64,000 nucleotides of DNA from Arthrobacter sp. zg-Y238 (GTDB lineage Bacteria; Actinomycetota; Actinomycetes; Actinomycetales; Micrococcaceae). The notes beneath the pieces are model-generated. The model was given only the letters and a program-made list of their open reading frames with translations, searched no databases and was not told where the DNA came from. Below are positions 52,140 to 60,510 of this stretch, piece after piece. The position numbers and the translations under genes were made by a program. Numbering within the stretch: the first letter of the stretch is position 1; the number at the start of each line of letters is the position of its first letter. The stretch is taken from assembly GCF_024385525.1 (NCBI RefSeq), contig NZ_JANFLU010000001.1, positions 248,001 through 312,000 of the forward strand, read 5' to 3'.

Positions 52140-54566
52140 TTAGGCGTCCACGGAGACCCGGCGGCGCTTGTTGTACATCAGCGCTGCGGCACCGGCGGCG
52201 AGCAGGGATGCTCCACCTCCGGCAAGCAGACCGAGGTTTGCGGCGCCGGTATCAGGCAGTCCGCCACCCGGGTTAGCGGCCGGAGCGGGGTCCACCACAA
52301 CCGGAGCTGCGGTGACCGTGATGCCCGCGAAGGCATCGGCCGACGGAGCACTGTTGATGGTCTGGGCGGCCGTGATCCCGTAGTCGCCGGCGGTCAAATC
52401 GCCCATCGGAACGGACCAGTTGCCGTCTTCATCCACGACTACGGCTTCGAGGGCCTTGTCATCGATAGCAACGGTCACCTCGACGCCGGCGGTGCCGGTA
52501 CCGGTGATTTCGTTGGGGAGTGAACCTTCAACGAACTCCTGGCCGTCAGTGGGGGAGGTGATCACCGGAGCGTCGGGTGCGACCGTAAGGTTCAGCGTCG
52601 CTGCCCCCGAGTCTTCCTTGCCGTCAATGCCGCCCTGGACCGCGGACAGCTCGTAGACGCCGTACGTCAGCGGTTCCTCGAGGGTTACCGACCAGTTGCC
52701 TTCGTCGTCGACCTCGGTGTCGAGAACTGCAGCCGTAGCTACGTCCTCTTCCTCGGCGTCGCCCGGCACAGTCAAAGCCACGGTGGCGCCGGCTACGCCG
52801 GTGCCTTCAATGGTCTCAATGGAATGCAGCACTGTGGCAGGAGTCGTGAAGACCGGCGCCGGCAGGGGGGCTTCCTTGACCGTCAGTTCGAATTCGCTGA
52901 CCGACGATTTGTTGTATCCGTTGACGGCCTGCGCGGTGATGGTGATCTTTTCGTCTGCCGGGACCAGGGTCGGTGCCTTGATCGTCCAGGTGCCGTCGGC
53001 GGCGGTCTCTGCCTTGGCGTCTTCGCCGTCGATGGTCACGTTTACGGTGCTGCCGGCAGGAGCGGTGCCGGTGATGACCGCGTCGGTGTCAACGGTGCCG
53101 TTGTTCGCCGGGCTGGTCAGCGCGGGCGCGTCCAGGTGGATGCCCACCGTGTAGCCCGGGACAGAGGCCAGCGCGGTATCCAGATCAGCGGCAAAGGAGA
53201 TGGGTTCATTATCGGCCCCGCCGCTGGTGATGCCCACGCCGTATTCGCCGGAGATCATCGCTCCGCCGGAGTCGCCCCCGTCCACGAAAACATCGGTAAA
53301 GAAGCCGTGGACCCAGACACCTGATACGGAGGCGATTCCCAGCTCAGTGATCGTGCCGCAGTCCCAATTGGTGGTCCTGCCCGACTTGCAGATCGGGGCG
53401 CCTACGACAGGCGAAGTGGTGCCCTTGAGCTTGACCGTAGTGGCGGAGAGGTCTTCTGTGTTTTCCCAGTTGGCCGTCTCCGCGCGGAGGTCCAGCTCGG
53501 TGTTGATGTTATCGATGACAGCTATGTCGGTACCGGGTGCCTCCGCCGTGCCGTCGTGCGACCACGATCCGAACGTACCGAGTTCTTCACCCGTACCGAA
53601 TTCGTCGGTCGTCACTTCGAGGAAGGTCTGGCTGCCAGCACCGTCTGCGCAGTGCCCTGCGGTGATAATGGCCTCGGCGCCGCTCGCGTTGTATCCGGTG
53701 TAGCCCACGGAGCAGCTGTAACGGTTCGAGCCGACCTCGGAGTAGTAGCCGGCGCCGCCGACGACGGTGTCGTCAGCCTTGGGTTTCACCTCGGGCTGGC
53801 CTGGGTTGAGCTTCACATTCGTGTACTGCTTATCAAATTCCTCCGGGGACATGGCAGGAGCCGTGCGTGCCGCCGAAGGGGTGCCCTCGATGGCGAACGG
53901 GTCGCCGAGGTCGATGGTGAAGCCTCGCTCCGGGCTGCCGGAGACTGACCTCAGGTTCTCGGTACCCACGGCAGAGGCGTAGGCAGACAGAAGGTCTTGC
54001 AGATCGGTGGCCTGCTTGGCCTCAGGCTCAGAAGCTCCTCCTTCAACTACCGCAGTCTCTGTTTCGTCCGCCGCGGGCGCCTCGGGCGCCTGGGTGAGAA
54101 GCTCAATGGGAGCCTGCAGGGACGGAGCTTCAGCGGGGGCTGCGGGCTCAACAACAGTGGCATCGAGTTCCGCGGCGAGTGCCTCGAGTTCTTCGCCGCT
54201 GCCGGTAACAACCAAGCCATTGTCACGGATTTCGATGTTGACAAAGCCCTTAGTGGCCCTGAGCTGCGCTAGGGCAGCTGAGGCCTTTTGGCTCAGCTCG
54301 CCTGCAGCCACGAATTCATCGACGGTCATCCCGAGATCGCGCTGGAGGGCCTCCTCGAGGCCGGGTGCCAGTTCTCCGGTGCCCTGGGTCGGGGTTTCGG
54401 TGCCCTGCAGCAGCGGTGCGGCAGGCGTTTCGGTCGTGGTCGGCTGCGGGGTGTCCCCGGTATCAGCCATGGCCGGGCCGGCGATGAATGCGCCGCTCAC
54501 CGCCAGAAGGGCAGCGGCGCTAAGGGCGCCTACCCGTGCATAGAGCGGGCGTGAACTTTCCTGCAT
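52140..54566 (-). CDS. LPXTG-anchored S1 family serine protease
   Basis: An 808-residue wall protein. Signal peptide (1-34, cut near PAMA), an acidic Pro-rich prodomain (about 50-220), then a chymotrypsin/streptogrisin-like protease with His305 (TAGHC), Asp347 (GTDIAV) and Ser433 (GDSGG) and paired cysteines. Three Ig-like repeats follow (about 478-740; each with TSPANNGT- or TSPTDGQE-type starts and GTWTIKAP/GNWSV motifs). The end has LPDTG (770-774), a hydrophobic helix and KRRR for sortase attachment. ATG 54566 is preceded by GGGGGAA. Its promoter and signal peptide are shared with the next gene. Confidence 0.93.
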   Translation of the reverse strand: MQESSRPLYARVGALSAAALLAVSGAFIAGPAMADTGDTPQPTTTETPAAPLLQGTETPTQGTGELAPGLEEALQRDLGMTVDEFVAAGELSQKASAALAQLRATKGFVNIEIRDNGLVVTGSGEELEALAAELDATVVEPAAPAEAPSLQAPIELLTQAPEAPAADETETAVVEGGASEPEAKQATDLQDLLSAYASAVGTENLRSVSGSPERGFTIDLGDPFAIEGTPSAARTAPAMSPEEFDKQYTNVKLNPGQPEVKPKADDTVVGGAGYYSEVGSNRYSCSVGYTGYNASGAEAIITAGHCADGAGSQTFLEVTTDEFGTGEELGTFGSWSHDGTAEAPGTDIAVIDNINTELDLRAETANWENTEDLSATTVKLKGTTSPVVGAPICKSGRTTNWDCGTITELGIASVSGVWVHGFFTDVFVDGGDSGGAMISGEYGVGITSGGADNEPISFAADLDTALASVPGYTVGIHLDAPALTSPANNGTVDTDAVITGTAPAGSTVNVTIDGEDAKAETAADGTWTIKAPTLVPADEKITITAQAVNGYNKSSVSEFELTVKEAPLPAPVFTTPATVLHSIETIEGTGVAGATVALTVPGDAEEEDVATAAVLDTEVDDEGNWSVTLEEPLTYGVYELSAVQGGIDGKEDSGAATLNLTVAPDAPVITSPTDGQEFVEGSLPNEITGTGTAGVEVTVAIDDKALEAVVVDEDGNWSVPMGDLTAGDYGITAAQTINSAPSADAFAGITVTAAPVVVDPAPAANPGGGLPDTGAANLGLLAGGGASLLAAGAAALMYNKRRRVSVDA

Positions 54567-54768
54567 GAAATTTTTCCCCCATAAAACATCGACCCCCGGC
54601 GTTTCCATGCAGGCGCACGTACGGCACCTGGAGATTGCGGAGGTAATGAGACTGAAACTACTGAGTTTGTACTGATCCCGGCCGATTCGCTGAAAGACCG
54701 TTATCCGGCCAGTGAATTCGATCGTCCGGAATTAAAGCGCCCGGTAACCGAGATCACAGACACGCGAA

Positions 54769-54797
54769 AGAATAGCGGTCATCACCCGGGATGGCAA
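54769..54797 (-). promoter_or_regulatory. Promoter of S1 protease gene
   Basis: TTGCCA (54797-54792) and TATTCT (54774-54769) with 17-base spacing, about 200 bases upstream of the start. The same pattern occurs before the paralogue at 56438-56466, including flanking sequence. Confidence 0.65.
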
Positions 54798-54863
54798 GGC
54801 GCGCGTGGTGCCTTCTATTAACCGGGACTAACGTCACCGGGGTTCGCGGAAACGGTATAAATA

Positions 54864-54901
54864 CGAGGACGGGCCCCGGCTATTGCCGGGGCCCGTCCTC
54901 G
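54864..54901 (-). terminator. Terminator after LPXTG paralogue
   Basis: A perfect 17-bp GC-rich stem (54864-54880 with 54885-54901) with a 4-base loop. On the minus strand ATTTATA follows. Confidence 0.9.
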
Positions 54902-54919
54902 TTTACCGCTTAGGGATTC

Positions 54920-56257
54920 CTAGGACTCCGAAGCCATATTGCGGCGGCGGTTGAACAACAGGGCTGCACCACCGGCGGTGAGCAGGGCTGCTCCGCCTCC
55001 GGCCAGCAGGCCCAGGTTCGCCGCACCGGTGTCGGGCAGTCCGCCCGCTCCCGGGTTTCCGACCGGAACGGGGTTGACGGTGACGGGCGGGTCAACGACT
55101 GCAGCCGTAACGGTGAAGCCGGTGTCGGAGAAATCGGACACAACGTCTCCGACGGCCTGGATGGCAACAATGTTGTGGGCGCCCTCAGCCACAGGATTCA
55201 TCGGGACGGACCAGTTGCCGCTGGCATCGGCGACGGTTGCCTGGATCGCGAGTTCATCCACATCCGCTTCACCGTCGAGGTCGAAGTCGACGACGAGCTC
55301 GACGTCGGCACCCGGCACCGCGGTACCGGTGATTGCTGCCGGCAGCTTGTTGACGGGGATTTCGGCGCCCTCGCCCGGGGTGGTGACCACCGGAGCGGCG
55401 GGGGCCACGAGGATGACGCTGGAGATTTCCTCAGAGCTATCCTTGCCTTCCTGCGACTGCACGAGGGCCACGTTATGGGCTCCGTAGCCCAGGGGCGTCT
55501 CGAGGGTCAGCTCCCAGCTGCCGTTCTCGCCAACTGTGGCTGTGCCGGTAACCGGTGTTGCTTCGTCCCCGCCGATCGTGATCGTGACGGTGGCCCCCGG
55601 CACGCCGTTACCGGTCAGAACCTTCAGAGTGTCGACGACGCGGAACGGGGTGGTGAGGGTCGGAGCCGGCAGCGGAGCATCTTCAAGGGTCACTACGACG
55701 ATGGTGGCAGCTGACCTGGTGTCGCCGTTGACGGCAACTATCGAAAGCGTCAGCGTCTCCCCGCCCGTCGCGACGAAGGTGGGCGCGAAGACACTCCACG
55801 TGCCGTCTTCCGCTACCGGGATGGTCTGCGGCTCTGCTCCGTTGACGGACAATTCCACAGAGGTGGCCCCCGGCGCTGTTCCCTTGATGAGGTGGCTCGT
55901 CTTAATGACATCACCATCGGCCAGATTCGTCGTGGGCGGCGCCAGAACTGCGGGTGCGGTTTCGGTGGGCGTCGGGGAGGCGGTGCCGGTGGGTGTCGGG
56001 GCAGCGGTCCCGGTGGGCGCCGGAGCGGCGGTGTCAGTGGGCGTCGGAGCGGCCGTATCCGTGGGATCCGGAGTCGCCGTGCTGGAGACCGAAGGAGCCG
56101 GCGTCGGAGACGGCGTGGTGGTCTCGCTGGGACCCGGAGACGGCGTCACCTCTGCGGCCATCGCGGGGCCTGCAATGAATGCACCACTGACCGCCAAAAG
56201 GGCTACGGCGCTAACGGCGCCGACCCGTGCCGAAATGTTGCGTGTATTTTCCTGCAT
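54920..56257 (-). CDS. LPXTG-anchored surface protein with Ig-like repeats
   Basis: A 445-residue wall protein without enzyme domain. Its signal peptide (ARVGAVSAVALLAVSGAFIAGPAMA) is nearly the same as that of the neighbouring protease. A long Thr/Pro repeat stalk follows (PTPTDTAAP/APTGTAAP units, about 45-108), then three Ig-like domains (GTAPGATSVELSVNG; GNGVPGATVTITIGG; GTAVPGADVELVVD), LPDTG, a membrane helix and RRR. Probably a stalked adhesin or structural wall protein. ATG 56257 is chosen to match the paralogue; ATG 56272 lies within the ribosome-site region. Confidence 0.9.
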   Translation of the reverse strand: MQENTRNISARVGAVSAVALLAVSGAFIAGPAMAAEVTPSPGPSETTTPSPTPAPSVSSTATPDPTDTAAPTPTDTAAPAPTGTAAPTPTGTASPTPTETAPAVLAPPTTNLADGDVIKTSHLIKGTAPGATSVELSVNGAEPQTIPVAEDGTWSVFAPTFVATGGETLTLSIVAVNGDTRSAATIVVVTLEDAPLPAPTLTTPFRVVDTLKVLTGNGVPGATVTITIGGDEATPVTGTATVGENGSWELTLETPLGYGAHNVALVQSQEGKDSSEEISSVILVAPAAPVVTTPGEGAEIPVNKLPAAITGTAVPGADVELVVDFDLDGEADVDELAIQATVADASGNWSVPMNPVAEGAHNIVAIQAVGDVVSDFSDTGFTVTAAVVDPPVTVNPVPVGNPGAGGLPDTGAANLGLLAGGGAALLTAGGAALLFNRRRNMASES

Positions 56258-56398
56258 GAAATTTTCCCCCATAAACCGTCAACCTCCGGCGTTTCCATGC
56301 TGGTAAGGCGGCAAATGGAGAATGCGGAGGGAACGAGACTGAAACTGCTGAACGAGTATTTGAAGTGCGCACAGTAATGTGCGTCCTCAATAAGTAGT

Positions 56399-56430
56399 AT
56401 CTGCGACGGTCAGAGACCCTTGTCGCAGAT
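56399..56430 (-). promoter_or_regulatory. 5' hairpin of LPXTG surface protein mRNA
   Basis: ATCTGCGAC (56399-56407) pairs with GTCGCAGAT (56422-56430). It lies at the very start of the predicted transcript and could protect the mRNA end. Confidence 0.5.
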
Positions 56431-56437
56431 AATGGCG

Positions 56438-56466
56438 AGAATAGCGTGCCTATCCCGAGATCGCAA
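56438..56466 (-). promoter_or_regulatory. Promoter of LPXTG surface protein gene
   Basis: TTGCGA (56466-56461) and TATTCT (56443-56438), 17-base spacing; aligned in detail with the promoter at 54769-54797. Confidence 0.65.
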
Positions 56467-56561
56467 GGCCTCGAATTATCTGTAGGGAAAGCATGTTGAA
56501 AGCGCTCCCCGCGCCGGGTAGCGTCGCCGTCGTAATCCCGGACTAAACCGCAGGGAGATTC

Positions 56562-57542
56562 ATGGCACGGGCGCGGGTAAAAGGCAGCCAAACGGCGCTG
56601 CGGCCGGGGGCGTCCGGAATTTTCGTGGCGCTGGCATCGTCGGCGGTGTTCGGATTGTCCGGATCCTTTGCGAAGTCGCTGCTGGAAACAGGTTGGAGCC
56701 CCACCGGTGCCGTTGCTGTCCGGATGCTCGGAGCGGCACTCGTCCTCGCGGTTCCCACTGCGCTCGTCCTGCACGGCCGCTGGGAACAGGTGCGTGGCAA
56801 CTGGCGCACCATCGTGCTGTTCGGGTTCATCGGGGTGGCCGGGTGCCAGTTCTTCTATTTCAACGCAGTGGAGCGCCTGTCAGTGGGCGTGGCCCTGTTG
56901 CTGGAATTCCTGGCACCGGTACTGATGGTGCTTTGGATTTGGGCTGCCACACGACGCCGGCCCGGCATCCGCACGGTCCTCGGCGCGGTGGCCGCCGTGG
57001 CGGGGCTGGTGCTGGTCCTGGATTTGGGCGGCAGCACGCGCATTGACCCGGTAGGGGTGCTGTGGGGACTCGCCGCCGCGGTCTGCCTGGCGATCTATTT
57101 CTTCATGACCGCCAAGCAGAACGATTCCCTCCCGCCGCTGGTGCTGGCCACCGGAGGCATGTTCGTGGGCGGTGTCACCATGGCCGCGTTGGGCCTCACC
57201 GGCATCCTGTCCCTGGATTTCAGCACCACGGATGTGGACCTGGCAGGTTGGCGGACCGCCTGGTGGGTCCCGCTGATCGGCTTGGTGCTGTTCTCCACGG
57301 TGCTGGCCTACGTCACCGGAATCATTGCGGCCCGCTCCCTCGGCTCCCGGGTGGCGTCGTTCGTGTCCCTGACCGAGGTGCTGTTCGCCGTCCTGTGGGC
57401 GTGGCTGCTGCTTTCGGAGCTGCCACGCCCCGTCCAGCTGGCCGGCGGGTGCCTGATCGTTGCCGGCGTTGTGCTGGTTCGTTCCGACGAACCGGCCGGG
57501 TTTCCGGGGGAGGCAGCGGCCGACGTCGAGCCCTACGCCTAA
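56562..57542 (+). CDS. EamA family transporter
   Basis: A 326-residue drug/metabolite transporter with ten helices in two EamA halves: FGLSGSFAKSLLETGWSPTGAVAVRMLGAALVLAV with RWEQVRGNWRTIVLFGFIGVAGCQFFYFNAVERLSVGVALLLEFLAPV in the first, and RSLGSRVASFVSLTEVLFAVLWAWLLLSELPRPVQLAGGCLIVAGVVLV in the second. ATG 56562. Metabolite export is likely (RhtA-like); substrate unknown. Complete, unlike the remnant at 41 kb. Confidence 0.92.
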   Translation: MARARVKGSQTALRPGASGIFVALASSAVFGLSGSFAKSLLETGWSPTGAVAVRMLGAALVLAVPTALVLHGRWEQVRGNWRTIVLFGFIGVAGCQFFYFNAVERLSVGVALLLEFLAPVLMVLWIWAATRRRPGIRTVLGAVAAVAGLVLVLDLGGSTRIDPVGVLWGLAAAVCLAIYFFMTAKQNDSLPPLVLATGGMFVGGVTMAALGLTGILSLDFSTTDVDLAGWRTAWWVPLIGLVLFSTVLAYVTGIIAARSLGSRVASFVSLTEVLFAVLWAWLLLSELPRPVQLAGGCLIVAGVVLVRSDEPAGFPGEAAADVEPYA

Positions 57543-57618
57543 CGGGGAGGTTCGCGTGCACGGGCCCCTGTGGGACCTTCAACGGTCCTGGAGGGGCCTG
57601 GAGGAAGGCGGCTTTAAT

Positions 57619-57650
57619 ATTCTCGGCGAGCTCTGCGAGCCGAGAATTTC
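57619..57650. terminator. Convergent terminator after EamA gene
   Basis: ATTCTCGGC (57619-57627) pairs with GCCGAGAAT (57639-57647), with AAT/TTT flanks that suit both directions. Confidence 0.65.
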
Positions 57651-57667
57651 GTTGCCGCCGTTCCAGG

Positions 57668-57726
57668 CCCCGTAGGGGCCGTGTCCAGGCCCGCGAAAGT
57701 CCCCGTAGGGGCCGTGTCCAGGCCCG
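57668..57726. repeat. Two 26-bp perfect direct repeats
   Basis: Copies at 57668-57693 and 57701-57726, period 33 bases, beginning CCCCGTAGGGGCC, itself a small palindrome. They lie between two convergent genes; similar GGGGCC-rich words appear at 57560-57605. Confidence 0.9.
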
Positions 57727-57733
57727 AAACCGA

Positions 57734-59275
57734 CTATGCCCCGGGCGCTTCGGCCGCCAGGGGTGCGGAGACCTTGATTTCGCGCTTCAGGATCTTGCCC
57801 GTGGGTCCCTTGGGCAGCGCATCGGTCAGTTCGATCAGCCGGGGATACTTGTACGCGGCCAACCGGTCCTTGGTGAACTGCTGGATGTCCGCAATCAGCT
57901 CTTCCCGGGCCGCGTCGTCAGCAGGAACTGCCTCTTCTCGAAGCCCCACAACGGCAGCGATTTCCTCGCCGTGCAGCGGGTCGGGGATGCCGATGACCGC
58001 GGCTTCGGCCACGGCCGGGTGTTCGTAGAGCACCTCTTCGATCTCGCGGGGATACACGTTGTAGCCGCCGCGCAGAATGATGTCCTTCTTGCGGTCCACA
58101 ATGTAGATGTTTGCGTCCTCGTCGAAACGGGCCAGGTCCCCGGTCCGGAACCAGCCGTCCGGGATGGCAGCGGCCGTGGCGTCGTCGTTCTTCCAGTAGC
58201 CCTTCATCACTCCGTCGCCGCGGACGGACAGCTCCCCGACCTCGCCGACCGGAACGTCGTTGCCGTCCGGGTCCAGCATCCGGACCTCCGTCCCCGCCAC
58301 GGTTTTGCCGATGGAGCCGGGCCGGCGGTCGCCGCCGGGAACGTTGAAGGAGACAATCGGCGAGGTTTCCGAGAGGCCGTAACCCTCCAGCAGTTCAATG
58401 CCGAAAACCTCCTCGAACTCGTGCAGGATTTCCAGCGGCATAGCGGAACCGCCGGTGATGGCTCCGCGCAGGGAGGACAGGTTGGTGTTCTTGACCGCCG
58501 GGTGGCGCAGCATGCCCACGTACATGGTGGGCACGCCTTCGAAGATGGTCACGCCGTCGCGCTCGATGATTTCCAGCGCTTTGCCCGCATCAAAGCGAGG
58601 CAGCAGGCTGATGGAGGCACCGGACAGGACGGACGAGTTCAGGGCCGCGGTCTGGCCGAACACATGGAAGAAGGGCAGTCCGCCGAAGTGGACATCAGTC
58701 TCCACCGTGTTCAGCAGGGACTGGGCAACATAGGCGTTGGTGAGAAGGTTCCGGTGCGTGAGGGCAGCGCCCTTGGGCCGTCCCGTGGTTCCGGAGGTGT
58801 AGAGGATCACCGCGGTGTCCTGGTCATCCACCTCCGCCACTTCCGTGCGGCTGTCCGCACCGGCCAGCAACTGCAGGAAAGCGGCGGAATCCACGGAGAC
58901 CACCTCCACGCCGCCGGCCTCTTCCGCCCCGGCGGAGACTTCCGCGGCCACGCCCTCCCACGCGAAGACAATCCGGGCACCCGAGTCCTGCAGGTGGTAG
59001 GCCACCTCGCGGGCCTTCAGCAGCGGGTTCATGGGAACGACGACGGCGCCGTGGCGCAGGGTGCCGTAGTACAGGAACGCCATCTGCGGGATGTTCGGCA
59101 TCACCAGCGCAACGCGGTCTCCGGGCTCCACCCCCCGGCTGGCGAGGAGGCCGGCAACCTTGGCGCTCATGGCGTCGAGGGCCGCATAGGAGACTACGGT
59201 TTCATCTAGCTTCAGGGCTGTCCGCTCCGGAAAGCGCGCCACCGTGTCGGTCAGGATGCCGGCGAGGTTGTGCAT
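57734..59275 (-). CDS. Long-chain acyl-CoA ligase (AMP-forming)
   Basis: A 513-residue member of the ANL superfamily that activates a carboxylic acid with ATP to its CoA thioester. AVILYTSGTTGRPKGAALTHRN binds ATP; GYGLSETSP and GWFRTGDLARFDEDANIYIVDRKKDIILRGGYNVYPREIEEVL are the later core motifs; PKGPTGKILKREI has the catalytic Lys. ATG 59275 follows AAGGAGAT. Fatty or aromatic acids are possible. It stands alone, divergent from the alkylation-repair operon. Confidence 0.94.
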   Translation of the reverse strand: MHNLAGILTDTVARFPERTALKLDETVVSYAALDAMSAKVAGLLASRGVEPGDRVALVMPNIPQMAFLYYGTLRHGAVVVPMNPLLKAREVAYHLQDSGARIVFAWEGVAAEVSAGAEEAGGVEVVSVDSAAFLQLLAGADSRTEVAEVDDQDTAVILYTSGTTGRPKGAALTHRNLLTNAYVAQSLLNTVETDVHFGGLPFFHVFGQTAALNSSVLSGASISLLPRFDAGKALEIIERDGVTIFEGVPTMYVGMLRHPAVKNTNLSSLRGAITGGSAMPLEILHEFEEVFGIELLEGYGLSETSPIVSFNVPGGDRRPGSIGKTVAGTEVRMLDPDGNDVPVGEVGELSVRGDGVMKGYWKNDDATAAAIPDGWFRTGDLARFDEDANIYIVDRKKDIILRGGYNVYPREIEEVLYEHPAVAEAAVIGIPDPLHGEEIAAVVGLREEAVPADDAAREELIADIQQFTKDRLAAYKYPRLIELTDALPKGPTGKILKREIKVSAPLAAEAPGA

Positions 59276-59360
59276 GGGGGTGATCTCCTTTGATCTGTGC
59301 AACGTAGAGGGAAGTCTAGCGACCGGCGTCGAACGCGGGAAACTTTCTTAACCCGGCGGC

Positions 59361-59385
59361 TCACAAACGGAGCGCGGAAAACGTC
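59361..59385 (+). promoter_or_regulatory. ECF-type promoter candidate for repair operon
   Basis: TCACA followed 16 bases later by CGTC (59382-59385) resembles extracytoplasmic-function promoters with a CGTC -10. The predicted transcript would start within a few bases of GTG 59394, so the mRNA may be leaderless. Confidence 0.3.
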
Positions 59386-59393
59386 TACCGTAT

Positions 59394-59873
59394 GTGGAAG
59401 TGAAACCCTTTGAGCAGATTGTCCGCGAACACGGCCCGGCCGTGCTGCGCGTCTGCCGTGCCGTCGTGGGGCCGGACCAGGCCGAAGACGCGTGGTCCGA
59501 AACGTTCCTCGCCGCCCTGGGCGCTTACCCGGACCTGCCGGAGGGTGCGAACGTCCAGGCCTGGTTGGTGACCATAGCCAAGCGGAAGGCCGTGGATCAG
59601 CACCGTTCCGCTGCCCGGAACCCGGTTCCGGTGGACGAAATCCCCGAACCTGTGAGGGCACCGCAGGCGGACACGGACGGACTGTGGTCGGCCCTGAAAA
59701 CCCTGCCGGTCCGCCAGCGCGAGGCGCTGGCCTACCATCACCTCGCCGGGCTCCCTTATGCCGAAGTGGCCCGGCTGCTCGGCGGCAGCGAAGCCGCCTG
59801 CCGGCGGTCCGCGGCAGACGGCATCAAGAAACTACGCACCCTGTATGAGGAGGACCGCCATGGCATCCTTTGA
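59394..59873 (+). CDS. ECF sigma factor of alkylation-repair operon
   Basis: A 159-residue minimal sigma factor. Region 2: VLRVCRAVVGPDQAEDAWSETFLAALGAYP then VQAWLVTIAKRKAVDQHR; region 4: LPVRQREALAYHHLAGLPYAEVARLLGGSEAACRRSAADGIKKLR. No anti-sigma follows; instead ogt overlaps by 14 bases, then alkB and alkA. GTG 59394 or 59400 are both possible. It probably drives its own operon in response to DNA methylation, an inference from position. Confidence 0.88.
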   Translation: MEVKPFEQIVREHGPAVLRVCRAVVGPDQAEDAWSETFLAALGAYPDLPEGANVQAWLVTIAKRKAVDQHRSAARNPVPVDEIPEPVRAPQADTDGLWSALKTLPVRQREALAYHHLAGLPYAEVARLLGGSEAACRRSAADGIKKLRTLYEEDRHGIL

Positions 59874-60510
59874 GACGGACGACGCCGGTCCCACCGGCAC
59901 CGGCACCGGCCCCACCGACACCGGCCTCCTGGCCCCCGACCCCCGCGAGGACGCGGTCCTTGCCACCCTGCATTCCCGCCTGGCCGCAGGAGCCGAGTTC
60001 GCCGGACTGCTGGACGTTGCCTACACGGTCATCGACAGTCCCGTGGGCCGGCTCATCCTTGCAGCCACCGATGCCGGCCTGGTCCGGGTCGCGTTCGAAT
60101 GTGAAGGGGTGGATACCGTGCTCCAGGACCTCAGCACCCGGATCAGCCCGCGGATCCTCGAGGCTCCGGAGCGCCTGGCCCGTCCCGCCGCCCAACTCGG
60201 CGAGTACTTCGACGGTACCCGGCGCAGCTTCGACCTGGACTTGGACCTCCGGCTCACCGCCGGGTACCGGCGGACCGTGGTCCAGACGCTGCAGAAGATC
60301 GGTTACGGGCACACCTCCACGTACGCGGGCATAGCCGCACTGACCGGAAACCCCGGTGCCGTCCGGGCCGTCGGCACCGCCTGCGGCCGCAATCCGCTGC
60401 CCCTGGTGATCCCCTGCCACCGGGTCCTGCGCTCCGACGGGACCACCGGCGGCTACCGGGGCGGTCCCGCCGCCAAGAAAATCCTCCTCGACCTGGAAGC
60501 CGCCGCATGA
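59860..60510 (+). CDS. ogt: Methylated-DNA-protein cysteine methyltransferase
   Basis: A 216-residue suicide enzyme that takes methyl groups from O6-methylguanine. The C-terminal domain has GTACGRNPLPLVIPCHRVLRSDGTTGGYRGG with the acceptor Cys in PCHRV. The N-terminus (about 1-55) is an Asp/Gly/Thr-rich stretch and a helix EDAVLATLHSRLAAGAEFAGLLDVA of unclear role, which might sense or contact the co-encoded sigma factor. No Ada-type zinc domain. GAGGAGG precedes ATG 59860 inside the sigma gene; the stop overlaps alkB. Confidence 0.95.
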   Translation: MASFETDDAGPTGTGTGPTDTGLLAPDPREDAVLATLHSRLAAGAEFAGLLDVAYTVIDSPVGRLILAATDAGLVRVAFECEGVDTVLQDLSTRISPRILEAPERLARPAAQLGEYFDGTRRSFDLDLDLRLTAGYRRTVVQTLQKIGYGHTSTYAGIAALTGNPGAVRAVGTACGRNPLPLVIPCHRVLRSDGTTGGYRGGPAAKKILLDLEAAA

